DNA from: an uncultured bacterium
GTDB taxonomy: Bacteria > Elusimicrobiota > Elusimicrobia > Elusimicrobiales > Elusimicrobiaceae
NCBI GenBank assembly: GCA_949291515.1
Contig: CASEVY010000007.1
Location: 372,001-436,000, forward strand
Direction of reading: 5' to 3'
Length of the DNA stretch: 64,000 nt
Of the stretch, positions 28,133 to 39,557 are shown piece after piece; the first letter of the stretch is position 1, and each line of letters begins with the position of its first letter. A model generated the notes under the pieces. That model made no database searches. It was not told the origin of the DNA and saw only the letters and a list, made by a program, of their open reading frames with translations. The translations under genes were made by a program, and so were the position numbers.

Positions 28133-28621
28133 TTACACTTTAGAAACGAAAATTCCTTTCTTTTTGTTTTTGGTAACATTGTCAAAGGAGAACAATTTCC
28201 CGTTCATTGCGACGTATACCCCGTTTGGCAGCGATTGGGAAAACGCCATAGCGGTCGCCAAGTTAAAAATTCCGTCTGAAGTGCCGAACTTGTAAGGTAT
28301 CATCGCGCCGGTGAGAACTATGGTTTTATCTTTCACTTTTGCGCCCAAATAGCGCGCCGTCTGTTCCATCGTGTCTGTGCCGTGTGTTATTACGATACTG
28401 TTTTCTTTGGCGTTTTTGCAGGCTTTGGCTATTTCGGCTCTGTCTTTGTCGGACATAAACAAACTGTCTTTAAGCATCAGCTGCGTTATTGCAACGGGCA
28501 GTCGGCAGCGTCCCATTTTAAGGACCTCTTTAAGGTGTGTTCGGGTAAAGAACAATTCGCCCGTAAGTTCATTGTATTCCTTATCGAAAGTACCGCCTGT
28601 CGCTATAATCCTTACTGACAT
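28133..28621 (-). CDS. single-domain asparaginase-like protein
   Basis: The protein covers only the N-terminal domain of the asparaginase/glutaminase fold (162 residues). The two catalytic threonine sites are seen: IATGGTFDK near residue 9 and the TD pair in ITHGTDTMEQTA, with lysine in TGAMIPYKFGTSDG. The usual C-terminal domain of about 150 residues is missing. The sequence shows no frameshift remnant downstream and stops 14 nt before the next gene, so it is likely the short family form rather than a broken gene. The frame opens at 28657, but AAGGAG with 7 nt spacing selects the ATG at 28621. Confidence 0.8.
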   Translation of the reverse strand: MSVRIIATGGTFDKEYNELTGELFFTRTHLKEVLKMGRCRLPVAITQLMLKDSLFMSDKDRAEIAKACKNAKENSIVITHGTDTMEQTARYLGAKVKDKTIVLTGAMIPYKFGTSDGIFNLATAMAFSQSLPNGVYVAMNGKLFSFDNVTKNKKKGIFVSKV

Positions 28622-28703
28622 TGAAATCTCCTTGAGTACTGATAGAAAGTTCCTCAATAAAAAGTATAATATATTTATAGAATAAACAAGAGGTTTTTAT
28701 AAT

Positions 28704-30164
28704 ATGACTATAAGAGTAAGATTTGCCCCCTCGCCGACAGGACACCTCCATATCGGCGGATTGAGGACGGCGCTTTTCAATTATCTTTTCGCTAAAAAAG
28801 AAGGCGGTACATTTATCTTGAGGATAGAAGATACCGACGAAGAAAGGTCCACGCAGGAATCGGTGGACGCCATATACCAAGGTTTGATGTGGGCCGGTTT
28901 GACTTGGGACGAAGGCCCGATGCCCGATGGCAGCGTTAAAGGGAATTTCCCTCCGTATTATCAGGCGCAGCGGGCGGATATTGGGATATACAAAAAATAT
29001 ATAGATCAGCTTTTGGCTGAAGGCAAAGCGTATAAATGCTATTGCACTCCGGAAGAGCTTGAAGATATGCGCCAAAAAGCGCATGCCGAGCATCGTCCCC
29101 CCAGATATCCGGGCAAGTGCCGCAATCTTACCAAAGAACAACAGGCCGAGCTTGAAGCGCAGGGCCGCAAATACGTAATACGTTTCAAAATGCCGAGCGA
29201 AGGCGAAACGGTGTTTAACGATTTAATCCGCGGAGAAGTACGCTTCGCCAACAGGGATTTATATGACTTGGTAATCCAAAAGACCAGCGGATATCCGACG
29301 TATAACTTCGCCTGCGTCATAGACGATCATCTTATGGAAATGACGCATATCATTCGCGGCGACGACCATATTTCCAATACGCCCGCGCAAATACAGATGT
29401 ACAGGGCTTTGGGCTGGAAGGAACCTATCTTCGCGCATCTTTCAATGATACACGGCCCCGACGGTACAAAACTTTCCAAACGGCATGGCGACACCAGCGT
29501 AATGGAATATAAACGCCAAGGCTTTTTGCCTGAAGCTATGATAAACTATCTTGCTCTTTTGGGCTGGAGCACTCCCGATTCTCAGCAGCTTTTCGCGCCC
29601 GGCGAATTGGAAGAGAAATTTGACATTAAAGGCTGTCAAAAAAGCCCCGCCGTATTCGATACCGTAAAACTTATGTGGATGAACGGCGATTATATAAGGC
29701 AGCTTAGCTCGAAGGAACTGCTAAACAGGGCCAAACCGTTCATAGAGGAAGCAGGCATAGCAAAAGGCGTGGCGGACGATCGTCTTGAACAGATAGTCGC
29801 GTTGGAACAGGAGAAATATAAGACTTTAAGGGAGATACCCGATCTGATAAGTTTCTTTTTCAGCGACGAAGTCAAATTCGACGAAGCTGCGATAAACAAG
29901 GTTTTCAAGGCAGAAACCGCAAAGAAAGCGCTTGAACTGATGATAGATAAATACGGCGCTTTGCAAGACTTTACCGAACAGGCGTTGGAGCAGACCGCCC
30001 GCGCCGCCGCGAAGGAAGCTGGCTTGAAAGCGGGCCAGATATTCCACCCGGTAAGAGTGGCGGTATCGGGCAGAACGAACGGGCCCACCTTATTTAAAAT
30101 GCTTGAATATATGGGTAAAGATATGGTATTAAAGAGAATGAGGGTTGCTTTGCAATATTGCTAA
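28704..30164 (+). CDS. gltX: glutamyl-tRNA synthetase
   Basis: The 486-residue class I synthetase has the HIGH-type motif HLHIGG (residues 14-19) and the KMSKS-type KLSKRHG near residue 255. It has FILRIEDTDEERS and the tRNA acceptor-binding region FNDLIRGEVRF. The C-terminal all-helical anticodon-binding domain is complete. AAGAGG lies 10 nt before the ATG. Whether it also charges tRNA-Gln cannot be judged from motifs. The downstream gene begins 19 nt after the stop. Confidence 0.96.
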   Translation: MTIRVRFAPSPTGHLHIGGLRTALFNYLFAKKEGGTFILRIEDTDEERSTQESVDAIYQGLMWAGLTWDEGPMPDGSVKGNFPPYYQAQRADIGIYKKYIDQLLAEGKAYKCYCTPEELEDMRQKAHAEHRPPRYPGKCRNLTKEQQAELEAQGRKYVIRFKMPSEGETVFNDLIRGEVRFANRDLYDLVIQKTSGYPTYNFACVIDDHLMEMTHIIRGDDHISNTPAQIQMYRALGWKEPIFAHLSMIHGPDGTKLSKRHGDTSVMEYKRQGFLPEAMINYLALLGWSTPDSQQLFAPGELEEKFDIKGCQKSPAVFDTVKLMWMNGDYIRQLSSKELLNRAKPFIEEAGIAKGVADDRLEQIVALEQEKYKTLREIPDLISFFFSDEVKFDEAAINKVFKAETAKKALELMIDKYGALQDFTEQALEQTARAAAKEAGLKAGQIFHPVRVAVSGRTNGPTLFKMLEYMGKDMVLKRMRVALQYC

Positions 30165-30183
30165 ACAAAGGAAAGGGGCGAGG

Positions 30184-32118
30184 ATGAAATATTGGTATCT
30201 TAAGGGGGCGGACGTTGTAGGGCCGCTTCCTGTTGGGGAGATAGTAAACGACGCGGAGTTTTCTGCGGATACTTTTGTCTGTCCGGAGCACGAGAGCGAA
30301 AACAGCGATGCTTGGAAACCGGCCGAGCAGTATATGCAGGACTTCGGCTACTTTTTGGATCCGTCGCATTACGCCAAACCTTCGGACGATACTCCGGCCG
30401 AAAAGCCAAACGACGTCATAGAAGAGGGAGCTTCGCAGTCGAGCTCTTCGCCCGAACAATCCAACACCCTTTCACAAGATTTCCAGCATAAGCAAACCGG
30501 CTTGTCGCAAGATGCCGACGCCGCACCATCGGCGCAAGAAGATGCTGCCTCGCAGGGCCTTGCTTTGCAAGACGATTTGCAGCAACAGGAACCTCTGTTC
30601 GAGCCGAAACCTATAAAAGAAGAGCAGCCGCCGAAAAATGACGCCCCGGCAAAAGAGGAAGAAATATCTTTGCCAGAGGACAAGGCTCCCTCTGAATACA
30701 ACATATATACAGAACGCGTCAACCCTGACGACTTGCCCGCGGAGAGCGAAGCCTCTATGGAGGAAACGATACACGCTCGTTCGCCCCTTAATGCGGCTAT
30801 GGACGATAATCTGCTGGACGAAATACCGGCTTCCGCCGTTTTGGGCAGCAAGGACGAGCATGTCGAGCAAGCGTTAAGCGAACCTTCCGACAGAGTTAAA
30901 GAGGAAGAGGCCGAAGTCGTTTTCAATGAGGAAGAGGCCTTGCTTAAGGAAAAAGCATCTTCTCCGGAAAAGGTTTTTAAGGAAGATGCGGCCGAATCGG
31001 GCGGTGCGGTTTTGGTCGAGCCTGACAAAGAACCTTCCGCTGTTATCGAGAAGAAAGAAGATCGGGCCGTTAAATCGGGCGAGAATCCAGGAAGGCAAAT
31101 CCTGAAGGAAGAGCAAGCCAAAATAGCCTCAATTAAGGAAGAGGAAGACGGCGACGATTTTGACATTGACGAGGCGGAAACCGAAAGAGAAGACAACGAC
31201 GACTCTTTGGAAACTTTCACTTCCTCGGCTCCGGTAGTGCATATAGATCCTGAAAGCGAGCAGCCTTTCGCCGGCAGAATTCTTCCGCGCGGTACGATAA
31301 CTGAGGATAAACCCGAAAACGAAGACGGCGAAGAAGATTCTTATGACGAAGATTCCCGCGCTGAAGATATATTGTCCATAGACGACGATAAAGAATACGG
31401 CGAACACTCTTCCCCCAATCACGGAATAATAGAGGAGAAACACGAAGCGGATACCGGTTTGTTATCTGTTCAAGATTCCGTAAACAGCCAATTTGTGAAG
31501 CCAGCTCCGACGACTACCGGCAATATAATAAGTTCGAGCGACGGCAGAGTCCGCAATTCCAAGGGCAAACGAAACGACTTGATATACCTGATGGTAATGT
31601 TTATGGTCGTTTTGGTAATAGTGGCATTGATGATGATGTTTACCTCGGAACAGAGTAAAGAAGATTTAAGCCAAAAGGACGGGCGAGCTCAGCAGACGAG
31701 CGGCGCCCCGTTGGATATGGAAGACCAAGTGTCTCGCTCTGTAATACAGGGGATAGACGAGGGAATGGCTTCGCCCGAAATTCAGTTTGCGGGCGCTCCG
31801 TTAAAGAACGAAAATCTGACACAAAACAGCGGCAGCGTTAAAGATACTGCGCAAGATATGGCGCGCTACTGCGAGGATTTGGTTAGGAATTATAAACTTT
31901 CCGACGGCAGTACGATAGACGAACGATTCGGCAAGATATACGGCGGGGATTATCAGACGAGGTGGGGGAGCAATTTATTGCACGGCAACACTTATGTGGT
32001 TGAGTTCTTCGCTTCCAAAGTGCGTTCGGAGCCGATAAGATATATGTTCTCTGTAAACGCGGGCAACGGGAATATAGGCGGTATGAACAATGCCGCGGTG
32101 GATTTGGTAGGCAAATAA
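30184..32118 (+). CDS. acidic single-pass membrane protein with N-terminal GYF_2/DUF4339-type domain
   Basis: The frame is open from 30145 inside gltX, but the ATG at 30184 is preferred because GGGGCGAGG precedes it and the protein then begins directly with its domain (644 residues). Residues 1-55 (WYLKGADVVGPLPVGEIV) resemble the GYF_2/DUF4339 domain. About 380 residues of Glu/Asp/Ser/Pro/Ala-rich low-complexity sequence follow. One membrane helix is near residues 465-486 (YLMVMFMVVLVIVALMMMF). A folded C-terminal domain of about 100 residues holds ARYCEDLVRNYKLSDGSTI. The disordered region should be cytoplasmic and the C-terminal domain outside the inner membrane. It lies 18 nt before pilT, so a link to type IV pili is inferred. 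Confidence 0.75.
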   Translation: MKYWYLKGADVVGPLPVGEIVNDAEFSADTFVCPEHESENSDAWKPAEQYMQDFGYFLDPSHYAKPSDDTPAEKPNDVIEEGASQSSSSPEQSNTLSQDFQHKQTGLSQDADAAPSAQEDAASQGLALQDDLQQQEPLFEPKPIKEEQPPKNDAPAKEEEISLPEDKAPSEYNIYTERVNPDDLPAESEASMEETIHARSPLNAAMDDNLLDEIPASAVLGSKDEHVEQALSEPSDRVKEEEAEVVFNEEEALLKEKASSPEKVFKEDAAESGGAVLVEPDKEPSAVIEKKEDRAVKSGENPGRQILKEEQAKIASIKEEEDGDDFDIDEAETEREDNDDSLETFTSSAPVVHIDPESEQPFAGRILPRGTITEDKPENEDGEEDSYDEDSRAEDILSIDDDKEYGEHSSPNHGIIEEKHEADTGLLSVQDSVNSQFVKPAPTTTGNIISSSDGRVRNSKGKRNDLIYLMVMFMVVLVIVALMMMFTSEQSKEDLSQKDGRAQQTSGAPLDMEDQVSRSVIQGIDEGMASPEIQFAGAPLKNENLTQNSGSVKDTAQDMARYCEDLVRNYKLSDGSTIDERFGKIYGGDYQTRWGSNLLHGNTYVVEFFASKVRSEPIRYMFSVNAGNGNIGGMNNAAVDLVGK

Positions 32119-32136
32119 AAATTTATAGGAGCAATT

Positions 32137-33231
32137 ATGGGAAACGGGACCGGAAAAGATTTGTTGACGTTAGACGTATTATTTCAGTTGATGAAGAGCA
32201 AGAACGCGTCGGATTTGCATTTGACGGTAGGCGTTCCGCCCATTTTGCGCATAGACGGCAAGCTGTTCCAAACGCCGTATGAGGTTTTGACTTCCGAGCG
32301 GATACAAAATCTTATATATGCGGTAATGAGCGAAGACCAAAAAGGCCGTTTCGAATCCACTAATGAACTGGACTTTGCCATTTCATTAAAGAATTTCGGC
32401 AGAATGAGGGTGAACCTTTACAGACAGCGCGGTAGTATAGGTGTGGCGATAAGGGCCATTCCGTTTGATTTTAAAACTTTTAGGGAGTTGGGCTTGCCCG
32501 CTGCTGTGGACTCTTTGGTGCATATGACCAAAGGTTTGGTGTTGGTAACCGGTCCTACGGGTTCTGGAAAATCGACTACTTTGGCAAGCATTATAAACTT
32601 TATAAACGAGCATTACGGCTACCACATAATGACGGTGGAAGACCCTATAGAATTTATTCACGAGCATAAAAGAAGTATAGTAAACCAAAGGGAAGTCGGG
32701 CAGGATACGAAAGATTTCGCTACGGCGTTAAGGTATGTGCTTAGGCAGGACCCTGACGTTATATTGATAGGCGAAATGCGCGATTTGGAAACGACCCAGC
32801 AGGCCTTAAACGCGGCGGAAACGGGCCACTTGGTGTTCGGCACTTTGCACACCAGCGACGCTATGCAGACGATAAACCGTATCTTGGATATGTTCCCGCC
32901 GAACCAGCAGGAGCAGGCCAGAACGCAGCTTTCCTTCGTATTGGAAGGCATTATATCGCAGCAATTATTGCAGACGGCCGACGGCAAAGGCCGCATATTG
33001 GCGCCGGAAGTATTGTTGGCGACGCCTGCGGTAAGGGCTTTGATAAGAGATAAGAAGGTAGAACAGCTTGTGCACGTAATGCAGACCAGCCAGCAGCAGG
33101 GTATGCAGACGATGAACCAGTGCCTTGGCGATTTGTATTTGGCCAATAAGATAACTTATCAGGAAGCGGTATTCCACTCCAACGACGTCAACGATTTAAA
33201 GGCGTATTTGGAACAACGTATGAGGCGTTAG
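32137..33231 (+). CDS. pilT: type IV pilus retraction ATPase PilT
   Basis: This GspE-family secretion ATPase powers pilus retraction and twitching. The 364-residue protein has the N-terminal PAS-like part with ASDLHLTVG, Walker A GPTGSGKST near residue 138, the Asp box, Walker B LIGEMRDLETTQQALNAAETGHLVFGTLHT (landmark only) and the His box. The C-terminal half ends MEQRMRR-like (AYLEQRMRR), without the AIRNLI motif seen in some PilT. Length and the lack of a long N-terminal domain exclude PilB. No pilin genes are in the window. Confidence 0.93.
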   Translation: MGNGTGKDLLTLDVLFQLMKSKNASDLHLTVGVPPILRIDGKLFQTPYEVLTSERIQNLIYAVMSEDQKGRFESTNELDFAISLKNFGRMRVNLYRQRGSIGVAIRAIPFDFKTFRELGLPAAVDSLVHMTKGLVLVTGPTGSGKSTTLASIINFINEHYGYHIMTVEDPIEFIHEHKRSIVNQREVGQDTKDFATALRYVLRQDPDVILIGEMRDLETTQQALNAAETGHLVFGTLHTSDAMQTINRILDMFPPNQQEQARTQLSFVLEGIISQQLLQTADGKGRILAPEVLLATPAVRALIRDKKVEQLVHVMQTSQQQGMQTMNQCLGDLYLANKITYQEAVFHSNDVNDLKAYLEQRMRR

Positions 33232-33250
33232 TAAAAAAGTTTTTGAAAAA

Positions 33251-33284
33251 TAACTATCCTCCTAAAGGGGATAGTTATTTTTTT
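33251..33284 (+). terminator. rho-independent terminator of pilT
   Basis: TAACTATCCTC pairs with GGGGATAGTTA in an 11-bp stem with one G-U pair, followed by T7. Confidence 0.85.
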
Positions 33285-33320
33285 GTTAGAATATATAAAA
33301 ATTAAAAAGCGGAGGGCTTT

Positions 33321-34412
33321 ATGCGAGACGTAAATTTTTATGAAGAGCTTTTGGACGCCAATAAGCCTTTGGAAGTATTGGAGGATTTGGCTTCTTATAA
33401 AGGGCGCGACGCGAAGATATATTATTTAATGGCGGAAGCGCGGCGTATGCTCGGCCATTTTGAAGAGGCGATAGTGTTGTATTCTAAAGCCGATAGTTAC
33501 AATAAAGTTCCCGCTAAGGCGAGTGCGGAGGATAGCGAAGAATTTTTATTGTTCAAGATGGATATAGCTTTGGCGATGTCTAAGTGTTACAGGACTTTGG
33601 GTATAGCGCAAACGGCTTACGACGTGGCTTCTCAGGCGTTTGACTTTGCCGAGAAACAGCAATTCTTGGACTACGCGATGACGGCTTTGCAGGAGATGGG
33701 AATGTCATTAAGGGCGCTTGGCCGTTTGGACGAAGCCGCCGGCCTGTTAAAAGAAGTTTTAAGCTATTACGAGAGCGAAAAGGACCTTGCCGGCATATCG
33801 TTTATATACTGGGCTTTGGGCGGGATATGCCGTTTGAAAGGTCAGTTTAAGGAAGGGATAAATTATTTTAAACTCGCGATAAAACTGGCAAAACGCGCTA
33901 AGGATAAAATGTCTGAGGCTTACGGCTACTGCGGGCTTGCTGGTATCAGCAGAATAGCGGGCGACATAAAAGGCTGCGTCGATAATTACAAAAAGGCTGA
34001 AGCCATATTTAAAAACAGCGAAGACATATTTGGCAAAGCCTACACTAATTGCGGTATGGCCAACGGGTTAAGACAGCTCGGCAATTATGACGAGGCGTTA
34101 AAACGCTATAAACGAGCCGACGCTTTATACACCAGTATAAACGATACTGTGGATTTGGGATTTGTGAAATGGGGCAAGGCCGATGTGCTGAAAAGGAAAA
34201 ATAAACTTAAAGAGGCTTTGGCGGAGCTTAAGGAAGCTAAAGAGCTTTTTGGCTCTTCCGACGAAATAAGAGGACAGCTCCTTACGGAGTTTTCTTTGGC
34301 TCAGCTTATCTACGCTTTGGGCGACGCCAAGACGGCGGAAAGTATTTACGACGCCGCTTTAAAGCGCTGCAAACAAGAAGGCTTATATACCTATATGGAA
34401 AGTTATACCTGA
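33321..34412 (+). CDS. tetratricopeptide-repeat protein
   Basis: The 363-residue soluble protein consists almost entirely of helix-turn-helix repeats of TPR type, such as GHFEEAIVLYSKAD, GQFKEGINYFKLAIKLAK and GNYDEALKRYKRADALY, with eight or more repeats spaced about 40 residues. No signal peptide or catalytic domain is present, so it is a cytoplasmic scaffold. GGAGG precedes the ATG. It stands alone between two terminators, downstream of pilT. The binding partner cannot be inferred. Confidence 0.85.
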   Translation: MRDVNFYEELLDANKPLEVLEDLASYKGRDAKIYYLMAEARRMLGHFEEAIVLYSKADSYNKVPAKASAEDSEEFLLFKMDIALAMSKCYRTLGIAQTAYDVASQAFDFAEKQQFLDYAMTALQEMGMSLRALGRLDEAAGLLKEVLSYYESEKDLAGISFIYWALGGICRLKGQFKEGINYFKLAIKLAKRAKDKMSEAYGYCGLAGISRIAGDIKGCVDNYKKAEAIFKNSEDIFGKAYTNCGMANGLRQLGNYDEALKRYKRADALYTSINDTVDLGFVKWGKADVLKRKNKLKEALAELKEAKELFGSSDEIRGQLLTEFSLAQLIYALGDAKTAESIYDAALKRCKQEGLYTYMESYT

Positions 34413-34430
34413 TTTTTGGGCACGTCGATA

Positions 34431-34460
34431 AAAAAGCCCCGAATCAAATCGGGGCTTTTT
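34431..34460. terminator. bidirectional terminator between the TPR gene and tgt
   Basis: AAAAAGCCCCGA (34431-34442) pairs with TCGGGGCTTTTT (34449-34460). The A and T runs allow termination in both directions for the convergent genes. Confidence 0.9.
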
Positions 34461-34473
34461 AAATGTCTTGTTT

Positions 34474-36686
<2,213 letters not shown>

Positions 36687-36687
36687 A

Positions 36688-37791
36688 TTAAATCCTTGTT
36701 ATTTTTGAAGAGGGGTAATATCTGTCCAAAATATCCTTGTAATCTTTGCCCGCTTCTGCCATACCTTTGGCTCCGTCTTGGCACATTCCGCCGCCGTGGC
36801 CGTAGCCTTTGCCGGTAAAAGTTCGGCCTTTGATTTTGGTCAGGAAGCAGCTCTTCATCTTTGTGGAGCCTACCGCTACTCGGAAGGTATTGCAGTTTAC
36901 CTCTCTTTTGGTTTTGCTTGTTCTTATGGTAAGGGTTTTGGCTCTGCCGGAAGATTCCTTCTTTGCTACTGATACGCTCTTGAAAGTGCCGGGTATTTTG
37001 TTCTGCTTTAGGAAATTGTTTATCGAGTTTAAACTTATCGTTGCCTGCCAATTCGCGCTTTTGCTGTTTTTACAATATCCGCATTTGGCTCCGCTTAAAG
37101 GTTTTATCGTATCTTTAAGCCAGGGCATAGGGTCGGTATGTCCGCCGCAATTGGCATGATAATAGGTATAGAACAATTTACCTTTGTAAGTAAGCGTCTC
37201 GCCTTTGGTTTGGGCGACCGCTTTTTGGACATTGTCGTATACTTTTACGGAACCTTTATACATTTGGCTTCGCACGTCGCTGTAAAGGTCGAAGTCCTGC
37301 GTTTTCTTGTCCTCTATGCTTTTTAAAGTGTAGGTTCTGGCGGCGACGGCTTGCGCTTTAAGGGCTTCAAGCGGCCAAGAGGCGCTCATCTCATAGGGCA
37401 GAACGCCAAGAAGATAATTTTCCAAATCAGTTTGCTCGATTATGTTTACGCCGGAACTTGACGGCTTTATCAAAAGTTTGCCGTTGTATTTATTGCCGCC
37501 TAGCGTAAAATTCTCTTTCGTTGAAGTCAAAGCCAAAAGCAATCCTTTTGAGGACTTTACGCTGCCCGCCTTGACGCCTTTTTTATCGCCCGACACTGAA
37601 AATTCGCCGCCCTTTTTTACCAAATATTTTTTCCCGCTTGCCAAATCCGTTATTTTGAAAGAGGAAGAGGCCGCTGCCGATATTGAAGGTTTATTTTCCG
37701 CTATCAATATTTTAACCTCTTTGGCGCCAAGCGTTTGAAACGGCAAGGCGACAAAGGCAAACAAGATAAAAAGACGCGATATGTATTTCAT
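36688..37791 (-). CDS. exported SpoIID/LytB-domain protein
   Basis: The 367-residue protein has a signal peptide (MKYISRLFILFAFVALPFQTLGA). An N-terminal beta-rich part is followed by a SpoIID domain (about 105-360) with LENYLLGVLPYEMSASWPLEALKAQAVAART and the C-terminal GYGHGGGMCQDGAKGMAEAGKDY. SpoIID-type enzymes are lytic transglycosylases acting on denuded glycan strands in spore formers; in non-sporulating bacteria they occur as cell-wall or division factors. Cysteines at CGGHTDP...CGYCKNS may form a metal or disulfide site. It sits between ruvB and queA, overlapping ruvB by one base. Confidence 0.88.
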   Translation of the reverse strand: MKYISRLFILFAFVALPFQTLGAKEVKILIAENKPSISAAASSSFKITDLASGKKYLVKKGGEFSVSGDKKGVKAGSVKSSKGLLLALTSTKENFTLGGNKYNGKLLIKPSSSGVNIIEQTDLENYLLGVLPYEMSASWPLEALKAQAVAARTYTLKSIEDKKTQDFDLYSDVRSQMYKGSVKVYDNVQKAVAQTKGETLTYKGKLFYTYYHANCGGHTDPMPWLKDTIKPLSGAKCGYCKNSKSANWQATISLNSINNFLKQNKIPGTFKSVSVAKKESSGRAKTLTIRTSKTKREVNCNTFRVAVGSTKMKSCFLTKIKGRTFTGKGYGHGGGMCQDGAKGMAEAGKDYKDILDRYYPSSKITRI

Positions 37792-38813
37792 CAGAAAAGT
37801 CCGTTGGGGTTTTTGCGGCCCAAATGGTCATATGCTTTTTGCGTGGCGACGCGGCCTCTGGGCGTGCGGGTAATAAAACCCGCTTTTATCAGGTAGGGCT
37901 CTATGGCGTCGGTCAGGGTATCGGTTTCCTGCGATACGGCTATGGCGAGGTTTTCCATACCTACGGGTCCGCCGCCGAATTTTTCTATTAGCGCGCCGAG
38001 TATTTTTTTATCTACGCTGTCGAGTCCCTCTTTGTCTATATCCAAGGCTTCCATAGCCATAACGGCGATTTCTTCGGTAATGACGCCGTCGCCTTTAACT
38101 TGCGCGAAGTCGCGCGCCCTTCTCAGCAGGCGGTTGGCTATACGGGGCGTACCGCGCGAACGGCGCGCTATTTCCGTAAGGCCGGGCCGGTCGGCCTCTA
38201 TTTTAAGCAGCCTTGCCGAGCGTTCCAAAATATCGGTAATTTCCTTAATTTCGTAAAAGCCCAAATTGAACACTATGCCGAAGCGGTCCCTAAGCGGGCC
38301 GGTCAAAAGGCCGGAGCGCGTCGTCGCGCCGACCAAAGTAAACTTCGGCACCGCCAATTTCAGCGTGGTAGAACCAGCGCCTTTGCCCGTATTTATAAAG
38401 AAGGTAAAATCTTCCATCGCGGGGTAGAGGGCTTCTTCCACCGCGGGGTTCAGGCGGTGTATTTCGTCTATGAAAAGGATATCTCCCTCGTTAAGTTCCG
38501 TGGTGAGCATTGCGGCCAAATCGCCCGGGCGCGCCAAAACGGGGCCCGATGTGCTTTTTATGTTTACGCCCATCTCCTTGGCCAAGATATTGGACAAAGT
38601 GGTTTTACCCAAGCCCGGCGGCGAATAGAAAAGACAATGGTCCAGCGCTTCGCCTCTGGCTTTGGCGGCGGAGATAAAAATTTCCAAATTCTCTTTAAGT
38701 TTATCCTGCCCGACAAATTCCGCCAAAGTCGCGGGCCTGAGGGCATGCTCCAGCGAGGAGTTCTTTTCCTCCACTGTAGCTTCCACATTCAAATATTCGT
38801 TATGAGCCGTCAT
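37791..38813 (-). CDS. ruvB: Holliday junction branch-migration ATPase RuvB
   Basis: RuvB is the AAA+ motor of the RuvABC resolvasome. The 340-residue protein has LRPATLAEFVGQDKLKENL, Walker A YSPPGLGKTTL, Walker B LFIDEIHRLNPAVEE, VGATTRSGLLTGPLRDRFG with the Arg finger, and the C-terminal winged helix ending TPRGRVATQKAYDHLG. It overlaps ruvA by 4 nt. Confidence 0.97.
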   Translation of the reverse strand: MTAHNEYLNVEATVEEKNSSLEHALRPATLAEFVGQDKLKENLEIFISAAKARGEALDHCLFYSPPGLGKTTLSNILAKEMGVNIKSTSGPVLARPGDLAAMLTTELNEGDILFIDEIHRLNPAVEEALYPAMEDFTFFINTGKGAGSTTLKLAVPKFTLVGATTRSGLLTGPLRDRFGIVFNLGFYEIKEITDILERSARLLKIEADRPGLTEIARRSRGTPRIANRLLRRARDFAQVKGDGVITEEIAVMAMEALDIDKEGLDSVDKKILGALIEKFGGGPVGMENLAIAVSQETDTLTDAIEPYLIKAGFITRTPRGRVATQKAYDHLGRKNPNGLF

Positions 38814-39415
38814 TTGCGAAGTATCCTCAAAGCGGATTTAATATTTTCTTCCATATTATTGGAAAGAACGCCCTCATTATGCAATTTTTCTATTGATCGT
38901 CTGGCCTCCGCCATACTGTAACCCAGCGCGCTGAGGGCTGCCAAAAGCTCCGACATATAAGGCGTATCCAAAGTTTTGATTTTGGCCTCGCCCTGTACGG
39001 TGAAAGTATCCATTTTCCCTTTCAAAGCGTCTATTATTTTTTGCGCCGTCTTGGCCGTAAAACCGAAAATGCCCGTAAGTATTTTGGCGTCTTGATTGAT
39101 TATCGCCCTATGGAAATCGGGCAGGCTTCTAAGCGCTTTGCTTAAAAATTCCAAAGCCTTTTTGGGGCCGGTATTGGGTATGCTTTCTTTAAAGAGCAAA
39201 AATAAAGTTTGATCGTCTTTGCTTAGAAATCCGTATAAGCTCGTGCCGTCGTAAGGGGAGAGCGACTCCGTTATGTAAAGCGAAGTTTCCCGCCCTTCTT
39301 CCAAAGAACTCAGCGAGGCCTGCGGCATATTGACTTCATAGCCCACTGCGCCCGCCAGAACTATTGCGGAACTTTCCCTTATTTCCAGTACTTCTCCCTT
39401 TAAGAAAGCTATCAT
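38810..39415 (-). CDS. ruvA: Holliday junction DNA helicase subunit RuvA
   Basis: The 201-residue protein has the N-terminal OB domain (1-65, MIAFLKGEVLEIRESSAIV and VNMPQASLSSLEEG), a central double helix-hairpin-helix region (SIPNTGPKKALEFLS and ILTGIFGFTAKTAQKIIDALK) and a C-terminal three-helix domain that contacts RuvB. The first HhH reads IPNTGPKKAL rather than the usual VxGIGPKxAL. A TAAAAT box 6 nt before the ATG suggests its own promoter in the 142-nt gap after ruvC. Confidence 0.92.
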   Translation of the reverse strand: MIAFLKGEVLEIRESSAIVLAGAVGYEVNMPQASLSSLEEGRETSLYITESLSPYDGTSLYGFLSKDDQTLFLLFKESIPNTGPKKALEFLSKALRSLPDFHRAIINQDAKILTGIFGFTAKTAQKIIDALKGKMDTFTVQGEAKIKTLDTPYMSELLAALSALGYSMAEARRSIEKLHNEGVLSNNMEENIKSALRILRK

Positions 39416-39421
39416 ATTTAC

Positions 39422-39427
39422 ATTTTA
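39422..39427 (-). promoter_or_regulatory. -10 box of ruvA, placed for a leaderless mRNA
   Basis: TAAAAT on the minus strand is followed by GTAAAT and the ruvA ATG. No ribosome site lies in between. The rest of the ruvC-ruvA gap holds no gene. Confidence 0.4.
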
Positions 39428-39557
39428 CTTTATTTTGCTTTTACTAAAAAGGTATGCGGGCAATATGTCCGAATTTATGTTTTGGGCGTTTGTTTAAGAA
39501 AGCGGGGGAAAGGCGCGGCGATAAAGCCGTATGGAATTGCGCGGCCGCGTTGGCGGC

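Noticed and set aside
28133-28621. Asparaginase gene broken by truncation
   Set aside because: No remnant of the C-terminal domain lies in the following bases or in other frames, and single-domain forms exist, so it was kept as an intact short gene.
30369-31220. A Ser-rich minus-strand frame opposite the acidic protein
   Set aside because: Its Ser/Ala-rich content simply reflects the complement of Glu/Asp codons on the plus strand.
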